DNA from: Gymnopilus junonius
Taxonomy: Eukaryota > Basidiomycota > Agaricomycetes > Agaricales > Galerinaceae
Length of the DNA stretch: 14,256 bases
Reading direction: 5' to 3'
Assembly (NCBI GenBank): GCA_015501075.1
Contig: JADNYJ010000748.1
Location: 1 to 14,256 of the forward strand
In this document: in pieces, positions 1 to 7,730 of the stretch
Numbering within the stretch: the stretch's first letter is position 1
How the letters are laid out: every line of letters starts with the position of its first letter
The notes under the pieces: generated by a model
The model's input: the letters and a program-made list of their open reading frames with translations, nothing else
The model's database searches: none
Told to the model about the DNA's origin: nothing
Program-made: the position numbers and the translations under genes

Positions 1-62
1 TCAGTGATTGCTGTACTGAGCATACTAGTTGGTTGAGCTGTGTTAACTACACAGATCCTTGC

Positions 63-1136
63 TTATTTGTGCAAGTCTAACAATTTACTGAAGTTTATGT
101 TGACTACCTGCTGCCTCTGCCTGGGGTTGTGAGTACTGGACAGTGATGACCTCCACTGAGCTGCTGCTTTGCTCACTATGGCCACCTTCCTCCTCACTAT
201 ACCCCCCCAGCTCCTCACTTTCTGACTCCTCAACCCACCCAACCTTCTTCTTGCTTCCGGTGCAGCCAGACAGGTGTGTGGGGTCAACATTCCTTCCCGT
301 GGCACTGTGCTCACATTGGGTGCAGACATCAAGGTGGGGGTTGTTGAGATAGGTGGGTGGTCGCGATGATGCCTGGCATCCAGTGCTGGCTTCGTCAACC
401 TGCCTGGAGTCGCTTGCATGATGAGTAAAGGGTGGGGGGCGGTGGTGTTGTCCTCGTTGTCCTCGCTGGCCCTGTCGTCATCCTTGCTGGCCCCATCGTT
501 GTCCTCACTGGCACCGTCATTGTCCCCGCTGGCCCCGTCATCATCCTCGCTGGCCTTGATGATCTCCCTGCCTTTCCTCATTGACCCTTTCACAATGCCA
601 GGCTTCAAAGCAGTGTGTAATGCACTGCGTTCATTGCCCTCGTCATCTGCATGACCTGCCATGGTATCATTGGTGCTGTCTGGCACGTCATCGTCATTGT
701 CTGGTGCCTCGAAGGTCGTGCGCTGGCGTTTTCGGTGACGGGCAGTGGTTCTTGTGGTTCCCACCTTCTTCGCACCTGCATTGCACTGGCAGCGGGCCTG
801 GCTGGTCCATGCATCATCGTTGGTGTCATCGTTGGGCCTTTGGGTGTCTTTCCGGCCATGGCTCAGCTCGTTCGTGCTTTCCTGGGTATCCATGCATATG
901 CACTTCTGCGTTTGAGGTACACTGGGCCCGGCCATGTACTGGACTGGGTTTCTCTCATGAGATCTGACTATGATGTGAGCCCAAGGAGGTTTGCATTGTT
1001 GACAGTAGGCTGTGGGTGTGTTGACAGTGGCTGGGTAGCTGACAGTGAAGGAGGGGAGGGCTGACAGTGGGGGAGGGAAGTTGACAGTGGGGGAGGGCAA
1101 GAAAGGAAGAATGAAAGGAATCAACCGCTTATGCAT
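63..1136 (-). CDS. Unrecognised ORF with acidic 7-residue repeats
   Basis: A 357-codon open frame on the minus strand that I do not recognise. The N-terminal 45 residues are rich in Pro, Ser and Thr and come from a GACAGTG-type DNA repeat. The middle is basic then acidic (a short RHRKRQR stretch followed by Asp/Asn-rich sequence). Around residues 190-225 there are about five copies of a 7-residue acidic unit of the form A-S-E-D-N-D-G, encoded by a 21-bp tandem repeat. The C-terminus is basic. No signal peptide, membrane segment or catalytic motif is visible. The same frame continues upstream to 1376 but is broken by TGA at 1173-1175 and again just before the ATG at 1136, so this could be the tail of a longer decayed gene. 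Repeats that are multiples of three keep frames open by chance, so the length alone does not prove a gene. Shorter plus-strand frames overlap it and look no better. Confidence 0.3.
   Translation of the reverse strand: MHKRLIPFILPFLPSPTVNFPPPLSALPSFTVSYPATVNTPTAYCQQCKPPWAHIIVRSHERNPVQYMAGPSVPQTQKCICMDTQESTNELSHGRKDTQRPNDDTNDDAWTSQARCQCNAGAKKVGTTRTTARHRKRQRTTFEAPDNDDDVPDSTNDTMAGHADDEGNERSALHTALKPGIVKGSMRKGREIIKASEDDDGASGDNDGASEDNDGASKDDDRASEDNEDNTTAPHPLLIMQATPGRLTKPALDARHHRDHPPISTTPTLMSAPNVSTVPREGMLTPHTCLAAPEARRRLGGLRSQKVRSWGGIVRRKVAIVSKAAAQWRSSLSSTHNPRQRQQVVNINFSKLLDLHK
463..567. repeat. 21-bp tandem repeat, about five units
   Basis: Units begin at 463, 484, 505, 526 and 547 with an exact period of 21 bp; the fifth is the most diverged. 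A representative unit reads TCGCTGGCCCTGTCGTCATCC when split as TCGCTGGCCC plus TGTCGTCATCC. On the minus strand it encodes the acidic 7-residue repeat of the overlapping ORF. Most differences between units are CG, CA or TG at the same column. Confidence 0.85.
998..1100. repeat. Imperfect GACAGTG-type repeat
   Basis: GACAGT recurs at 1001, 1023, 1041, 1063 and 1083 (spacing 22, 18, 22, 20), usually preceded by TT or CT. The last two units share TGACAGTGGGGGAGGG almost exactly. It is a short degenerate tandem array overlapping the start of the minus-strand ORF. No function is evident. Confidence 0.6.
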
Positions 1137-1379
1137 TCAACTTTGGAGTTTGCCATGATATGCACAGACCAGTCAGAAAACTGTTCTGATTGGGAGTGGC
1201 ACAGCATCACGGCTGTCTGGCATCTCCAGCAATGCCCGCAAATTGACCTTGGGCAGTGTCCCGGGTAGGCGCTGGCCCAGATATTGTCTGCATGGTTGAT
1301 TTCTGTGCCCGAGATGGCCGAGAAAGCCCTGAGAATACAAATAAACCATAGAATCATGTGTTTTAAGATATTTCAATGT
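1137..1379. other. No confident gene; broken extension of the minus-strand ORF
   Basis: Two overlapping minus-strand frames (1121-1357 and 1173-1376) cover this stretch without recognisable motifs. The second is in the same frame as the 63-1136 ORF and is separated from it by two TGA codons, so an older longer gene is possible but not shown. Confidence 0.3.
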
Positions 1380-1880
1380 GTTTCGTAGTCAAATCACATG
1401 CATGACGTGTTTCTGAACCTGCCCTGATATGACTTGACACGTTTTATGCATGACTAACCATGTTTTAATGTGACTTGATGCATTTCATGCATGACTAACC
1501 ATGTTTTAATGTGACTTGGTGCATTTCATGTGTGACTAACCGTGTTTTAACATGACTTGATGCATTTCATGTGTGACTGACTGTGTTTTAATGTGTTTTC
1601 ACATGTTTTAAGTGTGACTGACCATGTTTTAACATGACTTGATGTGTTTCATGTGTGACTAACTGTGTTTTAATGTGTTTTAATGTGTTTTAGGTGTAGT
1701 TAACTATGTTTTAACATGACTTGATGCATTTCATGCATGACTAATTGTGTTTTAATGTGTTTTCATATGTTTTAGGTATGACTGACTATGTTTTAACATA
1801 ACTTGATGTGTTTCATGTGTGACTGACTATGTTTTAATGTGTTTTAGGTGTAGTTGACTATGTTTTAATGTGACTTGACA
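1380..1880. repeat. 41-bp minisatellite array
   Basis: A tandem array built on a 41-bp unit (CTTGATGCATTTCATGCATG followed by ACTAACCATGTTTTAATGTGA). The first four units are in strict 41-bp register, for example CTTG at 1474 and again at 1515. After about 1590 the unit becomes composite, with extra copies of an AATGTGTTTT/TAGGTGTAGT segment. It is non-coding, ends just before the hairpin at 1896-1956, and its columns alternate among CG, CA and TG. Confidence 0.85.
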
Positions 1881-1895
1881 CTTCAGGTTACCCCC

Positions 1896-1956
1896 TTGAT
1901 GGGTCTCATAGACTAGTTTTCGTGCGCAGAAAACTACCCTATGAGACCCCCTTCAA
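1896..1956. repeat. Inverted repeat / hairpin between two tandem arrays
   Basis: Left arm 1901-1921 (GGGTCTCATAG...TAGTTTTC) and right arm 1929-1949 are reverse complements at 19 of 21 positions, separated by a 7-nt loop GTGCGCA that itself contains the palindrome TGCGCA. With a small gap the arms extend outwards by TTGA/TCAA to about 1896 and 1956. It could be a fold-back element or the fused ends of a non-autonomous DNA transposon. There is no U-tract or gene placement to make it a transcription terminator. Confidence 0.75.
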
Positions 1957-2290
1957 ATGATTTTCAAATGATTTTGAAACCTTTTGTTTGTCAAATGATT
2001 TTAAAATGATTTGTTAGGGTTAGAAAATGTTTTGAAAAATGTTTGGTCTACAGAATGTTTTGAGCAAATCATTTGAGGTCACATCACATTCTTTGCATGA
2101 TTTTTAAAATGATTTTTAAATGTTCGGTTTGTAGAATGTTTTGAGCAAATCATTTGAGGTCACGTCACATTCTTTGCATGATTTTTAAAATGATTTTTAA
2201 ATGTTCGGTTTGTAGAATGTTTTGAGCAAATCATTTGAGGTCATGCCACATTCTGTGTATCATTTTTAGAATGTTTAGGTCTGCCCAATG
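1951..2290. repeat. AAATGATTTT-rich tract and 81-bp tandem array
   Basis: From 1951 to about 2050 the sequence is made of variants of CAAATGATTTT. From about 2053 an 81-bp unit repeats almost three times: TGAGCAAATC occurs at 2061 and 2142 and TGAGCAAAT at 2223. The first two complete units are nearly identical and the third decays after about 2245. One column reads CA, CG and TG in successive units (2082-2083, 2163-2164, 2244-2245). Non-coding. Confidence 0.85.
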
Positions 2291-2342
2291 ATTTTAAAAT
2301 GATTAGGGGGTGTCTGGGGTCCTCCCTTCTAAACATTATTAG

Positions 2343-2623
2343 CTGCTCATTCCTGGCCATCTGGTGGATTTTAGGCAGTACTTTGGGTACACACCTACTG
2401 CATTTTTGCCCCACATTTGGTAGTAAGCAAGGCACAACTATTAGGTTAAAATTAGATATTCTATATATTCACTAGGCAGGTCTACCAGAAATAGCACATA
2501 TAGTATAATCTGTAGAAGCATAAGCAGTAACAAAGATTACATAAAAAGAATATCGAGAGTCATGCACTTGATCTATTATTATATACTATATTGGAGCCTT
2601 ATTTGGAAGTGCTGTGCAGAGTA
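2343..2623. repeat. Dispersed repeat, copy A
   Basis: Two blocks of this stretch recur downstream in the same order and orientation: 2343-2386 resembles 3507-3545, and 2463-2623 closely resembles 3552-3712, including the shared segments TATATTCACTAGGCAGGTCT and GAGAGTCATGCACTTG. In copy A the blocks are separated by about 75 extra bases; in copy B they are nearly adjacent. No coding potential is evident. Confidence 0.75.
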
Positions 2624-2835
2624 TATAAAAAATAAAAATAAAGCACCACTAATAAGTAAACTCAGACATTCTGACACATCTTTGACTCTGAACTCTGACA
2701 TGGTGTGAGGACTCCATTTTTCATTGCTCAAGACACATAGACTCCATTCTCTAATGCTCTCTTTTTGTCCTGCATTTGATAGTAACCAAGACATACTAAT
2801 TAGACTTATTTGATATCTGAATTAAACCTAGATAA
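2624..2835. other. AT-rich non-coding spacer
   Basis: Low-complexity AT-rich DNA. A segment near 2773-2805 (GCATTTGATAGTAACCAAG) weakly resembles 2400-2432 of copy A, hinting at another diverged repeat piece. No gene seen. Confidence 0.4.
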
Positions 2836-2910
2836 GGGCCCCAATGGCTTAGATGACCATTGTGGTGTGTCCTAGACTATGAGGTCACAAGTTTGATCTA
2901 TGCAGGTCCA
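2836..2910 (+). other. tRNA-like segment, candidate head of a tRNA-derived SINE
   Basis: These 75 nt have the length and order of parts of a tRNA. An A-box-like TGGCTTAGATGA lies at 2845-2856 and matches seven of nine informative consensus positions. A B-box-like AGTTTGATCTA lies at about 2890-2900 and would match better with a C in place of one T (TTCGA to TTTGA, a CpG change). The 3' end reads CAGGTCCA, which pairs partly with the 5' GGGCCCC. Stems are imperfect, so a working tRNA is unlikely; a decayed SINE head or tRNA pseudogene fits better. The extent of any SINE body beyond 2910 is not visible, and chance similarity remains possible. Confidence 0.4.
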
Positions 2911-3506
2911 TGGATAAAACACTTTAGACTCCATGTGACATTTCAATACCTCTAGAAGCCACTGTATATCGTGGAACCATATGGGGAGTGGACAGCTGCT
3001 ATCAACTTGGTGTCTGCACATTTGTACCTAGGCCTCATCATGTGATGACATTTAGTCAGTTGATCTCCTCTCAGTACAAAAATAATATCATTGTTAAGAA
3101 GCAAAAATAGAAAGGCCAATGGCTACTTGGCCTATAAGTAGATGGATGAGGTGGGAAGATAAACATCAACAAATTGGGACAAAGCCTCTTCTAGAATGGT
3201 AGATTAGAGCTGGGTTGTTAAAAATACTCTTACCTTAATAGTCTTTGGATTGGAAATTGCTGTAACTAGGCCTTTCTAGATTTAGTTTAATGTTGGATCC
3301 ATGAGAGCATTACCAGTATCAAGTAGATCATAAAGTTACAGAATATCATGATAGCCTAGATATGATCATGGAACTTCTAAAGTAGTACTTAGATAATGCC
3401 TATGATGTAATCTCACAGGTAGATAGGCTAGCGCTTAAATCCATGGTTCCTATTACAAAAATGAAATCATTTCACATGATTAAATCCAGATATTCTATAT
3501 TGTTGT
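2911..3506. other. AT-rich non-coding stretch, nothing recognised
   Basis: No open frame of useful length and no tandem repeat. It could include the body of the tRNA-like element at its left edge, but I see no boundary. Confidence 0.5.
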
Positions 3507-3712
3507 CTGCCTATTCCTGATCATCCAACAGGTTTTAGAAGGTATTTTTCAATATATTCACTAGGCAGGTCTAACAGAAATAGCACATTTAGTATAATCT
3601 GCAGAAACATAAGCAATGATAAAGGTTACATACAAAGAATATCAGAGAGTCATGCACTTGACTTATCATACACTGTATCGGAGACTTATTTGGAAGTACT
3701 GTGCAGACTATA
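3507..3712. repeat. Dispersed repeat, copy B
   Basis: Direct-orientation counterpart of copy A. The block 3552-3712 aligns with 2463-2623 with scattered substitutions and small indels. At one aligned site copy A has ATTGGAG where copy B has ATCGGAG, again a CG/TG pair. It is followed by an A-rich tract at about 3721-3737, which could be a degenerate tail. Confidence 0.75.
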
Positions 3713-5905
3713 TTGTTGGCAAAAAGAAAAAAAAAACAGAGACCCCAATATCAATAAGAAATGCAGAAGATTACTGATGAGATCTAAAACATCAAAGGTA
3801 AGTGAAGTAGAGAAGTAGAATAGAGTGTATACTATGATTTTTTATAGGAAAACATTCTATACAAACATTGTAAAACTAGTTATTTTAGTTACAATCAGCC
3901 TCTAAAGCTTTCCATAAAGTCAGTTTCCTCCATTGCATCCAGTAGTCCAGCTTCATCAATGCCCTCAATATCATCCTCTTCTGATGAACTACTTTCTGTA
4001 TCTTCCTCCTCTTCAGTGTCAGAAACTTGAGGATGTACAACCTGTTCTGAAGTTTCAAAGACTTTGGCAGTGAACAATTCTTGCTCTGTTGGGCCCCATT
4101 TATTTGATAGCACACAGGGAATCCCCTGAACAGATGAATCCCATGCTAGGCATAGACATAAAAGATAGTTTCACTGTAATTCCAGTTGATAAGCCAGGTT
4201 TGGATCCTCTTGGAGTGATTGCCATGCAATAGTGGTGACGCACCATTCTTCTATAAACCACTCTTGCATTGATTGTTGCTTCTTGATGAGTCTTCTTTCT
4301 TCTTCTCTAGAATGGTCATATGACAAAAGAGCTTTGATACCATTGCGAATGTTGTCATCTCCTAGCCAACAGGGTATATCTGATGCATTGTCCAAGTCAT
4401 CAGTTAAACCATGATCCTGCCATATATCATCATCAACGTCCAGCTTGAACAGGCTTTCAATATTGATTTTTGATGGTACTCGAGCACCTTTAGGAGCATG
4501 TTTGTCTTTGATCAGTTTCTCCATATCTTGGCACAGCTTGTTGTATGTTTTTGCTAGTTTTTGAATGCCCGGTTCCTTGCGTTTGAGCTGTTGACCTGCA
4601 TGACTCTCAAGCTTGAGATGATTCATAGTCTTCCAGTAGGATTGCTGTAAGCTTTCAAGTTCATATTTGCAATGATGAAGTCACTCCCAAATACGCTGTT
4701 TTACTGCCAGTGCATCCATGCGAGTTTGGAGAAACTTGTTGCCTAGAAGTCGGTTCAAGTTTGCTTGATCATCCACAGAAAGCTTTCTTGTCTTGTCCTT
4801 GATTGCACCAAGCATAGCTTTCTGTTTTGCCTGAAGGTCTTTGAGTTGCTCTTGAACCTCCAAAATTGTCAAACCAGAATCATAGTTGCCCGTATTGATC
4901 ATGTCTTGACAGTTTGCAATCTCCTTTTGAATCTCGTCCAGTTGGTCACATAGAACAAAAATAGCATGAATTTCTTTATCAGCCAAATTCTTTGATTGGC
5001 GTGGTAAAGGCTTGGTTTGTTCTTTGACTTGATCAGCCCATTCCTGCCTAAGCACTTCTTCTGTAACTCCAGTGCTATATACAGCAGTGAGGGTTTTCAA
5101 GGAATGTTCCTTTCTTTCTAGGGTTGACTTCCACTTGCGCTGAATCCATTTTCCCATGCCAAAGATTGACAAGTTGTCCAAGTGCTTGACTTTGGTATTG
5201 ATGGTATAAATATGAGAGTGGTAACCAGATACATGCAAGGAGGGAATAAGAGATTTGATTGAGCTCCAGAAGCACTCACATCCTTCACCATCAGAAAATC
5301 CAAAGCCTGGACATTTCCGTGGATGGTAAATAATTTGGCAAGGCCACTGATGGCCATAAGCATGGAAAACTGATATTCCAAAGACAATGCGGTCCAGAAC
5401 ATCTCCAAGGAAGTCATACTTGACACAGCTATGATGAAGCTGACAGCCAATATCATATAAAATGCCAACCCACATAGCCTCAGGAATATGTTCAAATAGC
5501 TTTTGAAGCAGACATAGAGCATAGTACTGCTTTTCTCCAGCTGAAGTCATATTAACAAGCCAGAGGACACGATCATGGTGACAGAGAAGAGCCATTAATC
5601 CAGTGTCTGAAAAAAACTGGGTGCTTGCTTTTACTCAATTGGAATCTGCAGCAGCAAAAGAATCAAAGCATTCATCAAGTATAGCTGATGACACTTTCAT
5701 TCCAGGTTCAAAGCCATCTTCAGTTGGCTTTGTATGCTTCTTCTTTGTAGGATGTGCAGTCTCGACAGTCTCTTTCATAACTTCAACATCTTCTACTGGC
5801 ACAAAAATAGTTTCCGGATGCTCACGGGGTGCAGACCAAGCACTGTTCTGTGACTTGCATCTCTTCTGGGTGAAACAAGCATCCAGACAAACAATAACAT
5901 CCATT

Positions 5906-5958
5906 CTACAAATAAATATAAGTATAGATTCAATGGAGATATTTAGGAACCAACTTAC
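5906..5958 (-). other. Intron in KDZ gene, 53 nt
   Basis: Donor GTAAGT at 5958-5953 and acceptor TTGTAG ending at 5906. Splicing joins ...HQPDE through a split Leu codon to MDVIVCLDACF, restoring the expected run from the CxxC motif to the first catalytic Asp. Confidence 0.85.
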
Positions 5959-6076
5959 AATTCATCAGGCTGATGCCAATCTTTACCTCCAAAGCAAAGA
6001 GGACATCTGTCCCTCAAGTAGTCACTTGGGTGATCTGCATGAAAACCTCCAGGCTGATCATTGAGATTTTCAGAGT

Positions 6077-6128
6077 CTGTTATACAGTATCAATAGCAAT
6101 ATAAGATAGTAGTGTTATTTTCAAATAC
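6077..6128 (-). other. Intron in KDZ gene, 52 nt
   Basis: Donor GTATTT starting at 6128 and acceptor AACAG ending at 6077. Splicing joins ...LHADDTQ through a split Asp codon (G plus AC) to SENLNDQPGG and keeps the frame into RCPLCFGG. Confidence 0.82.
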
Positions 6129-6258
6129 CTTGAGTATCATCTGCATGAAGAACACTTTCTCGTATTCTATTAATGACTTCCTGCAACCAAAGACACTTCA
6201 TATCTTCCAAGACTGTATACCATTGAAGAGCATTTCCAAAATGCTTCCTCAATGTGTT

Positions 6259-6311
6259 CTATGAGTTTATGTTAGCTATCAGAAACAATGAAATTCTATT
6301 AAAAGACTAAC
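6259..6311 (-). other. Intron in KDZ gene, 53 nt
   Basis: Donor GTTAGT starting at 6311 and acceptor CATAG ending at 6259, phase 0. Splicing joins KFKLKTR to NTLRKHFGNALQWY, the order expected for the family. Confidence 0.82.
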
Positions 6312-6532
6312 CCTTGTTTTGAGTTTAAATTTATGAGCACTAAGGAACCCTTCAAGTGTCTCTGCCCAAGCAGTGACATTGGGTGCTGTGTTGAGAAACA
6401 GCCCACGTACAAAGTCCAGCATGTTGAGGTCAACAGCCAGTGTAGGGCGCATTGGTGCACAGGGAAAGAGACCCAAAGTAAGTAGTTGCAAAGCAGGCTC
6501 CTTGCAAGTACACAAAACAAGCTTTTCAATTT

Positions 6533-6621
6533 CTGTTAAACCAGTCAGGAGTTAAGCACCAGAGGGAATAGTTGTAGAACACACTCTCAAAGTAGATACA
6601 AGATACCTCAAGGGATGAATA
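6533..6621. other. Gap between KDZ remnant and LTR
   Basis: A plausible intron acceptor (TTTAACAG, minus strand) ends at 6533, and the KDZ frame meets a stop at 6554-6552, so an intron probably starts here. The nearest GT donor (6606) does not give an open frame upstream, so I do not extend the gene. The LTR begins at 6622. Confidence 0.4.
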
Positions 6622-6851
6622 TGTTAGAGTGACTCTCACATGATATGTTACATGTCACAGAGTAGTTACATTGTAGCTAAGTCCTCCTGAAGTCCTTAGT
6701 TCTTAACTCTGGACTTCAGGTGAGTAGTACATAGTTTCTCCTTGTATTTAGTTAGTTCTTAACTCTGGACTTCAGTCCTTCTAACAGGTTATGGGCCCTG
6801 GCATCTGAGACTGCAGGAATCAACTTTATTCATTTCCTTTGCACTCTAGCA
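6622..6851 (+). repeat. 5' LTR of the copia element, about 230 bp
   Basis: The boundaries come from short terminal inverted repeats: TGTTAGAGTG at 6622-6631 and CACTCTAGCA at 6842-6851, reverse complements at 9 of 10 positions with the TG...CA ends usual for LTRs. The bases before it (GAATA) and after it (GATTG) do not form a target duplication, as expected if this is the 5' LTR of a longer element and not a solo LTR. Inside are a stem-loop and a 24-bp direct repeat. No clear primer-binding site was identified after 6851. Confidence 0.7.
6687..6775 (+). repeat. Stem-loop and 24-bp direct repeat inside the LTR
   Basis: CTGAAGTCC at 6687-6695 is the exact reverse complement of GGACTTCAG at 6711-6719, a 9-bp stem with a 15-nt loop. 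The 24 bases at 6696-6719 are repeated exactly at 6752-6775. It could be a regulatory repeat of the LTR, or a duplication without function. Confidence 0.75.
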
Positions 6852-7357
6852 GATTGCCGCTTCGCAACTTCGATACACACATGCATACACATTCCCGGCC
6901 ATGCCTATGCAGTTATATGCAGATAGCTACCCGGACAAATGTGCAAACTGTGTTTCTTCAATTTGACCATTTAGGACTCAATTCAACTTCGCTTTACAAC
7001 ATGCCCATTCATTCTCGCACACATTCACAACTTCACATACTGAGTACTGGTATTACCGCTATTCACATTGCCTTGTTTCACATTGTTCCAACTGCTGGTC
7101 CTCGAGTTATCATCGAAGATTGTCTTGCATCTCAACTCAGTGAGATCAGCACTTCATTCATCTTTGCACATTTCCTCACCTACACCCTTGCCGCATTCTT
7201 TGCAATGTGGACTATCTGTTACGGGTCACACCCTTGACGTGCCTGCTTCATTGCATCCTCATTTGATCACCTCGTCATTCACAATCAATACTTATTCCTA
7301 TAAAGTGTCAACTCTACTACTTTGCCTTTTCGCCTTTTCAGCCTCATTCTGCCCACT
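6852..7357 (+). other. Copia leader, no gene
   Basis: Lies between the LTR and the gag start. Open frames at 6839-7237 and 7068-7361 show no family motifs. The bases just after the LTR (GATTGCCGC) do not match a tRNA end that I can name. Confidence 0.5.
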
Positions 7358-7578
7358 ATGAACACCAACTCCACTCCTACCTTCCAAAACTTTCTGACAC
7401 CAACTATGGCACCTGGAACGGTGAAATGGAGGCCTGGTTCTGTGCAACTGGCCTGTGGCGCATAGTGTCTGCTAAGCAAGTTAAGCCCAGAATTTCAACC
7501 TCATCCACCGACTCAGACCTCGAAAAAGTGGAGATTTGGGAGCAGAAAGCAGACAAGGCAGCTGGATACTGTTCTTGA
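7358..7578 (+). pseudogene. Copia gag N-terminal fragment, frameshifted
   Basis: The ATG at 7358 opens MNTNSTPTFQ. A one-base change of frame in the A4 run at 7386-7389 then leads into LSDTNYGTWNGEMEAWF, the N-terminal signature of copia-type Gag (a 'YxxW...M...L' pattern), followed by GLWRIV and WEQKADKAAG. The frame stops at TGA 7576-7578; another frame continues as WILFLMVE, so a second indel is likely. Only about the first 75-80 residues remain of a capsid protein that is normally several hundred residues long. It is followed by LINE sequence. Gag would form the particle that packages the element RNA. Confidence 0.7.
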
Positions 7579-7730
7579 TGGTGGAGGCACCCATCCTTCT
7601 TTCCCACAGACCACCACCATTGCAAAACGTCGATATACTCACAAACCGCAACTTTCTTCAACAACCTGCGATCTGGTCCTTGGATAGTGTTTATCGCTAT
7701 TCAAGTGTGTATGCACCTTTAGTGCAATCG

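Larger units (their letters stand above)
3895..6532 (-). pseudogene. KDZ-superfamily DNA transposase, N-terminally truncated, three in-frame TGA
   Basis: A cut-and-paste type transposase of the Kyakuja-Dileera-Zisupton superfamily, known from basidiomycetes, with an RNase H-fold acidic active site. Reading down the minus strand, four exons join in phase: about 6532-6312, 6258-6129, 6076-5959 and 5905-3895, about 826 codons. Landmarks in order are GLFPCAP and LAVDL, PNVTAW, FGNALQWY, RCPLCFGG (a CxxC motif), DVIVCLDACFTQKR (Asp at 5883-5881), LWLVNMTSAGEKQ, YDIGCQL (Asp at 5454-5452), FHAYGHQWPCQ, DGEGCE, KLDVDDDIWQD, QEWFIEEW, and an acidic tail ending at TGA 3897-3895. The family usually has roughly 150 or more further N-terminal residues including a cysteine cluster; these are missing next to the LTR at 6622. 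The final exon stays in one frame for 2 kb but carries TGA at 5637-5635, 4683-4681 and 4173-4171. There are no frameshifts, so it is a fairly young pseudogene. The family call is firm; the subgroup is not. Confidence 0.92.

Noticed and set aside
418..1064. Overlapping plus-strand open frames at 418-654, 581-967 and 651-1064
   Set aside because: They are opposite-strand readings of the repeat-rich minus-strand ORF and show no family motifs or coherent composition.
2014..2023. TTAGGGTTAG, telomere-like repeat
   Set aside because: Less than two units and embedded in an AT-rich tandem array; no further TTAGGG tract nearby.
1440..2290. CRISPR-like array
   Set aside because: The repeats are contiguous minisatellite units without unique spacers, and the context is a eukaryotic genome.
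2241..2794. Short minus-strand frames at 2241-2435 and 2579-2794 with similar N-termini
   Set aside because: The similarity reflects diverged copies of a non-coding repeat; no protein motif is visible.
4171..5637. TGA read as a sense codon (recoding, selenocysteine or an altered code) in the KDZ gene
   Set aside because: The gene is N-terminally truncated, no selenocysteine context is expected in this family, and CpG decay explains the stops more simply.
5603..6064. Plus-strand 153-codon frame across the KDZ gene
   Set aside because: It is antisense to KDZ exons and introns that splice in phase with clear family motifs.
6622..6851. Solo LTR
   Set aside because: No matching 5-bp duplication on the two sides, and copia gag and pol remnants follow on the same strand.
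6839..7361. Open frames in the copia leader
   Set aside because: No motifs, His/Thr/Ser-rich random-looking sequence, and placed between the LTR and gag where no protein is expected.
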